DNA from: Pseudomonadota bacterium
GTDB taxonomy: Bacteria > Pseudomonadota > Gammaproteobacteria > Acidiferrobacterales > UBA6901
DNA: 16,001 bases
Direction of reading: 5' to 3'
Assembly (NCBI GenBank): GCA_021785795.1
Contig: JAJYEK010000074.1
Coordinates: forward strand, 1 to 16,001
In this document: piece after piece, positions 15,135 to 16,001 of the stretch
Layout: the number at the start of each line of letters is the position of its first letter
Numbering within the stretch: position 1 is the first letter of the stretch
The notes under the pieces: generated by a model
Seen by the model: the letters and a program-made list of their open reading frames with translations, nothing else
The model's database searches: none
What the model was told of the DNA's origin: nothing
Position numbers and translations under genes: made by a program

Positions 15135-15142
15135 GTTACCCA

Positions 15143-16001
15143 TCATTGTTGCGACGGAAACACTTTTTCGGGATTGAGGATTCCGTTTGGATCAAACAGA
15201 ATCTTGATGCGGCGCATCAGATCCAGTGTGGCCGCATCTATGGCGCGATCAATGTAGTCACGCTTTTCCCTTCCGACGCCATGTTCCCCCGACAGGGTGC
15301 CCCCCAGCGCGAGCACCAGGTCGAACACCGCACTGACGGCCGGGCGTGCGTTCTGCTGTTGCTGCGGGTCCTGGGAATCATACAAAAGATTAACATGCAG
15401 ATTGCCGTTGCCGGCATGTCCGAAATTGACAATCGGAATGCCGTAACGCCGGCTTAGCTCGCCGAGTCCTTCTATCAGATCGGCGATCCGGGAAACCGGC
15501 ACCACGACATCTTCATTGAGCTTATTTGGGGCGATGGTCCGCAGTGCCGGTGACAGCGCCTTACGTGCCGCCCAGAGCTCCTTGATTTCATCGGCCGAGC
15601 GGGCCGCCCTTATTTCCACCAATCCGGTACCGCCGAGCGCCCGGGTAATCGACAGCAGCATGGAATCCATACCTGCCTCTGGTCCGTCGACTTCGATCAT
15701 GAGCAGCGCCCCAGCACCTGGCGGCAGTTCGGCGCGTGATTGATTGCGGATGATATCGATAGCCGCGCTGTCCATCATCTCGAGCGCGCAAGGAGTCACC
15801 GGCTGGGCCATGACGCGCGCCACAGCGGCCGCCGCATCTTGGACTCGACCGTAGGCGGCCTGCAGTGTGCGCCGACTTTCGGGGAGCGGCGTGAGCCGGA
15901 GCACTGCCTCGGTGATTATGGCGAGCGTGCCTTCTGAACCGATAAGCAGCCTTGTCAGATCGTATCCGACGGCGCCCTTGGTGGTGTAGGTTCCAGTGCG
16001 G
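15143..16001 (-). CDS. FAD-linked oxidase, GlcD / D-lactate dehydrogenase-like (N-terminal part outside window)
   Basis: C-terminal 285 residues of a VAO-type flavoprotein that oxidises a 2-hydroxy acid. The frame continues to the window edge: translation past the GTG at 15904 still matches, giving GYDLTRLLIGSEGTLAIIT, the end of the FAD-binding domain. The substrate/cap domain follows, with GHAGNGNLHVNL (metal- and substrate-binding His) and SGEHGVGREKRDY, then the usual end LFDPNGILNPEKVFP. Glycolate oxidase subunit D and D-lactate dehydrogenase (cytochrome) share these motifs, and I cannot separate them without the rest of the gene. No GlcE or GlcF partner is visible downstream. Nearest downstream gene in the same orientation is the small membrane protein, 261 bases on. 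Confidence 0.9.
   Translation of the reverse strand, partial: RTGTYTTKGAVGYDLTRLLIGSEGTLAIITEAVLRLTPLPESRRTLQAAYGRVQDAAAAVARVMAQPVTPCALEMMDSAAIDIIRNQSRAELPPGAGALLMIEVDGPEAGMDSMLLSITRALGGTGLVEIRAARSADEIKELWAARKALSPALRTIAPNKLNEDVVVPVSRIADLIEGLGELSRRYGIPIVNFGHAGNGNLHVNLLYDSQDPQQQQNARPAVSAVFDLVLALGGTLSGEHGVGREKRDYIDRAIDAATLDLMRRIKILFDPNGILNPEKVFPSQQ

Overview
The window reads as a stretch of core chromosome from a beta/gamma-type proteobacterium, most likely a gammaproteobacterium of a chemolithotroph-like lineage. This is inferred from gene content and order (his genes, HIT protein, tat, HtrA-type protease, petABC, sspAB), from separate hisI and hisE, from a stand-alone IGP dehydratase, and from the beta/gamma-style cytochrome b. 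Coding density is high and composition looks GC-rich throughout. I see no rRNA, tRNA, CRISPR array, insertion sequence, integrase or phage gene.

Region 1 (1-5170, + strand): the distal part of a histidine operon, hisC (5' end outside the window), hisB, hisH, hisA, hisF, hisI, hisE, then a HINT-type HIT hydrolase whose start codon overlaps the hisE stop. hisG and hisD are absent and presumably lie upstream of base 1. Region 2 (5192-7238, +): a Tat export operon with two tandem tatA paralogs, then tatB and tatC, which overlap by 32 bases. Region 3 (8417-7248, - strand): a membrane-anchored, single-PDZ HtrA/DegS-type protease, convergent with tatC.

Region 4 (8418-11501): a regulatory gap with a 9-bp direct repeat, an 8-bp-arm dyad and a possible extended -10 promoter, then petA-petB-petC (the bc1 complex) as one translationally coupled unit, closed by a very strong hairpin terminator. 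The Rieske protein PetA carries a twin-arginine signal, so the Tat operon upstream supplies the machinery that would insert it. Region 5 (11545-12621): sspA-sspB. Region 6 (12640-16001): smaller accessory genes. These are a DUF3301-like membrane protein (-), a MacroD-type macrodomain protein (+), a predicted outer-membrane beta-barrel protein of unknown family (-), a 64-residue two-helix membrane protein (-) with a candidate promoter, and the C-terminal part of a GlcD-like FAD-linked oxidase (-) running off the right edge.

No clearly novel system is visible. The points most worth a second look are the recently duplicated or converted tatA pair with a hairpin between the copies, the PLWY form of the cytochrome b Qo motif together with an extra hydrophobic insertion, the dyad upstream of petABC, and the unassigned secreted and membrane proteins at the right-hand end.
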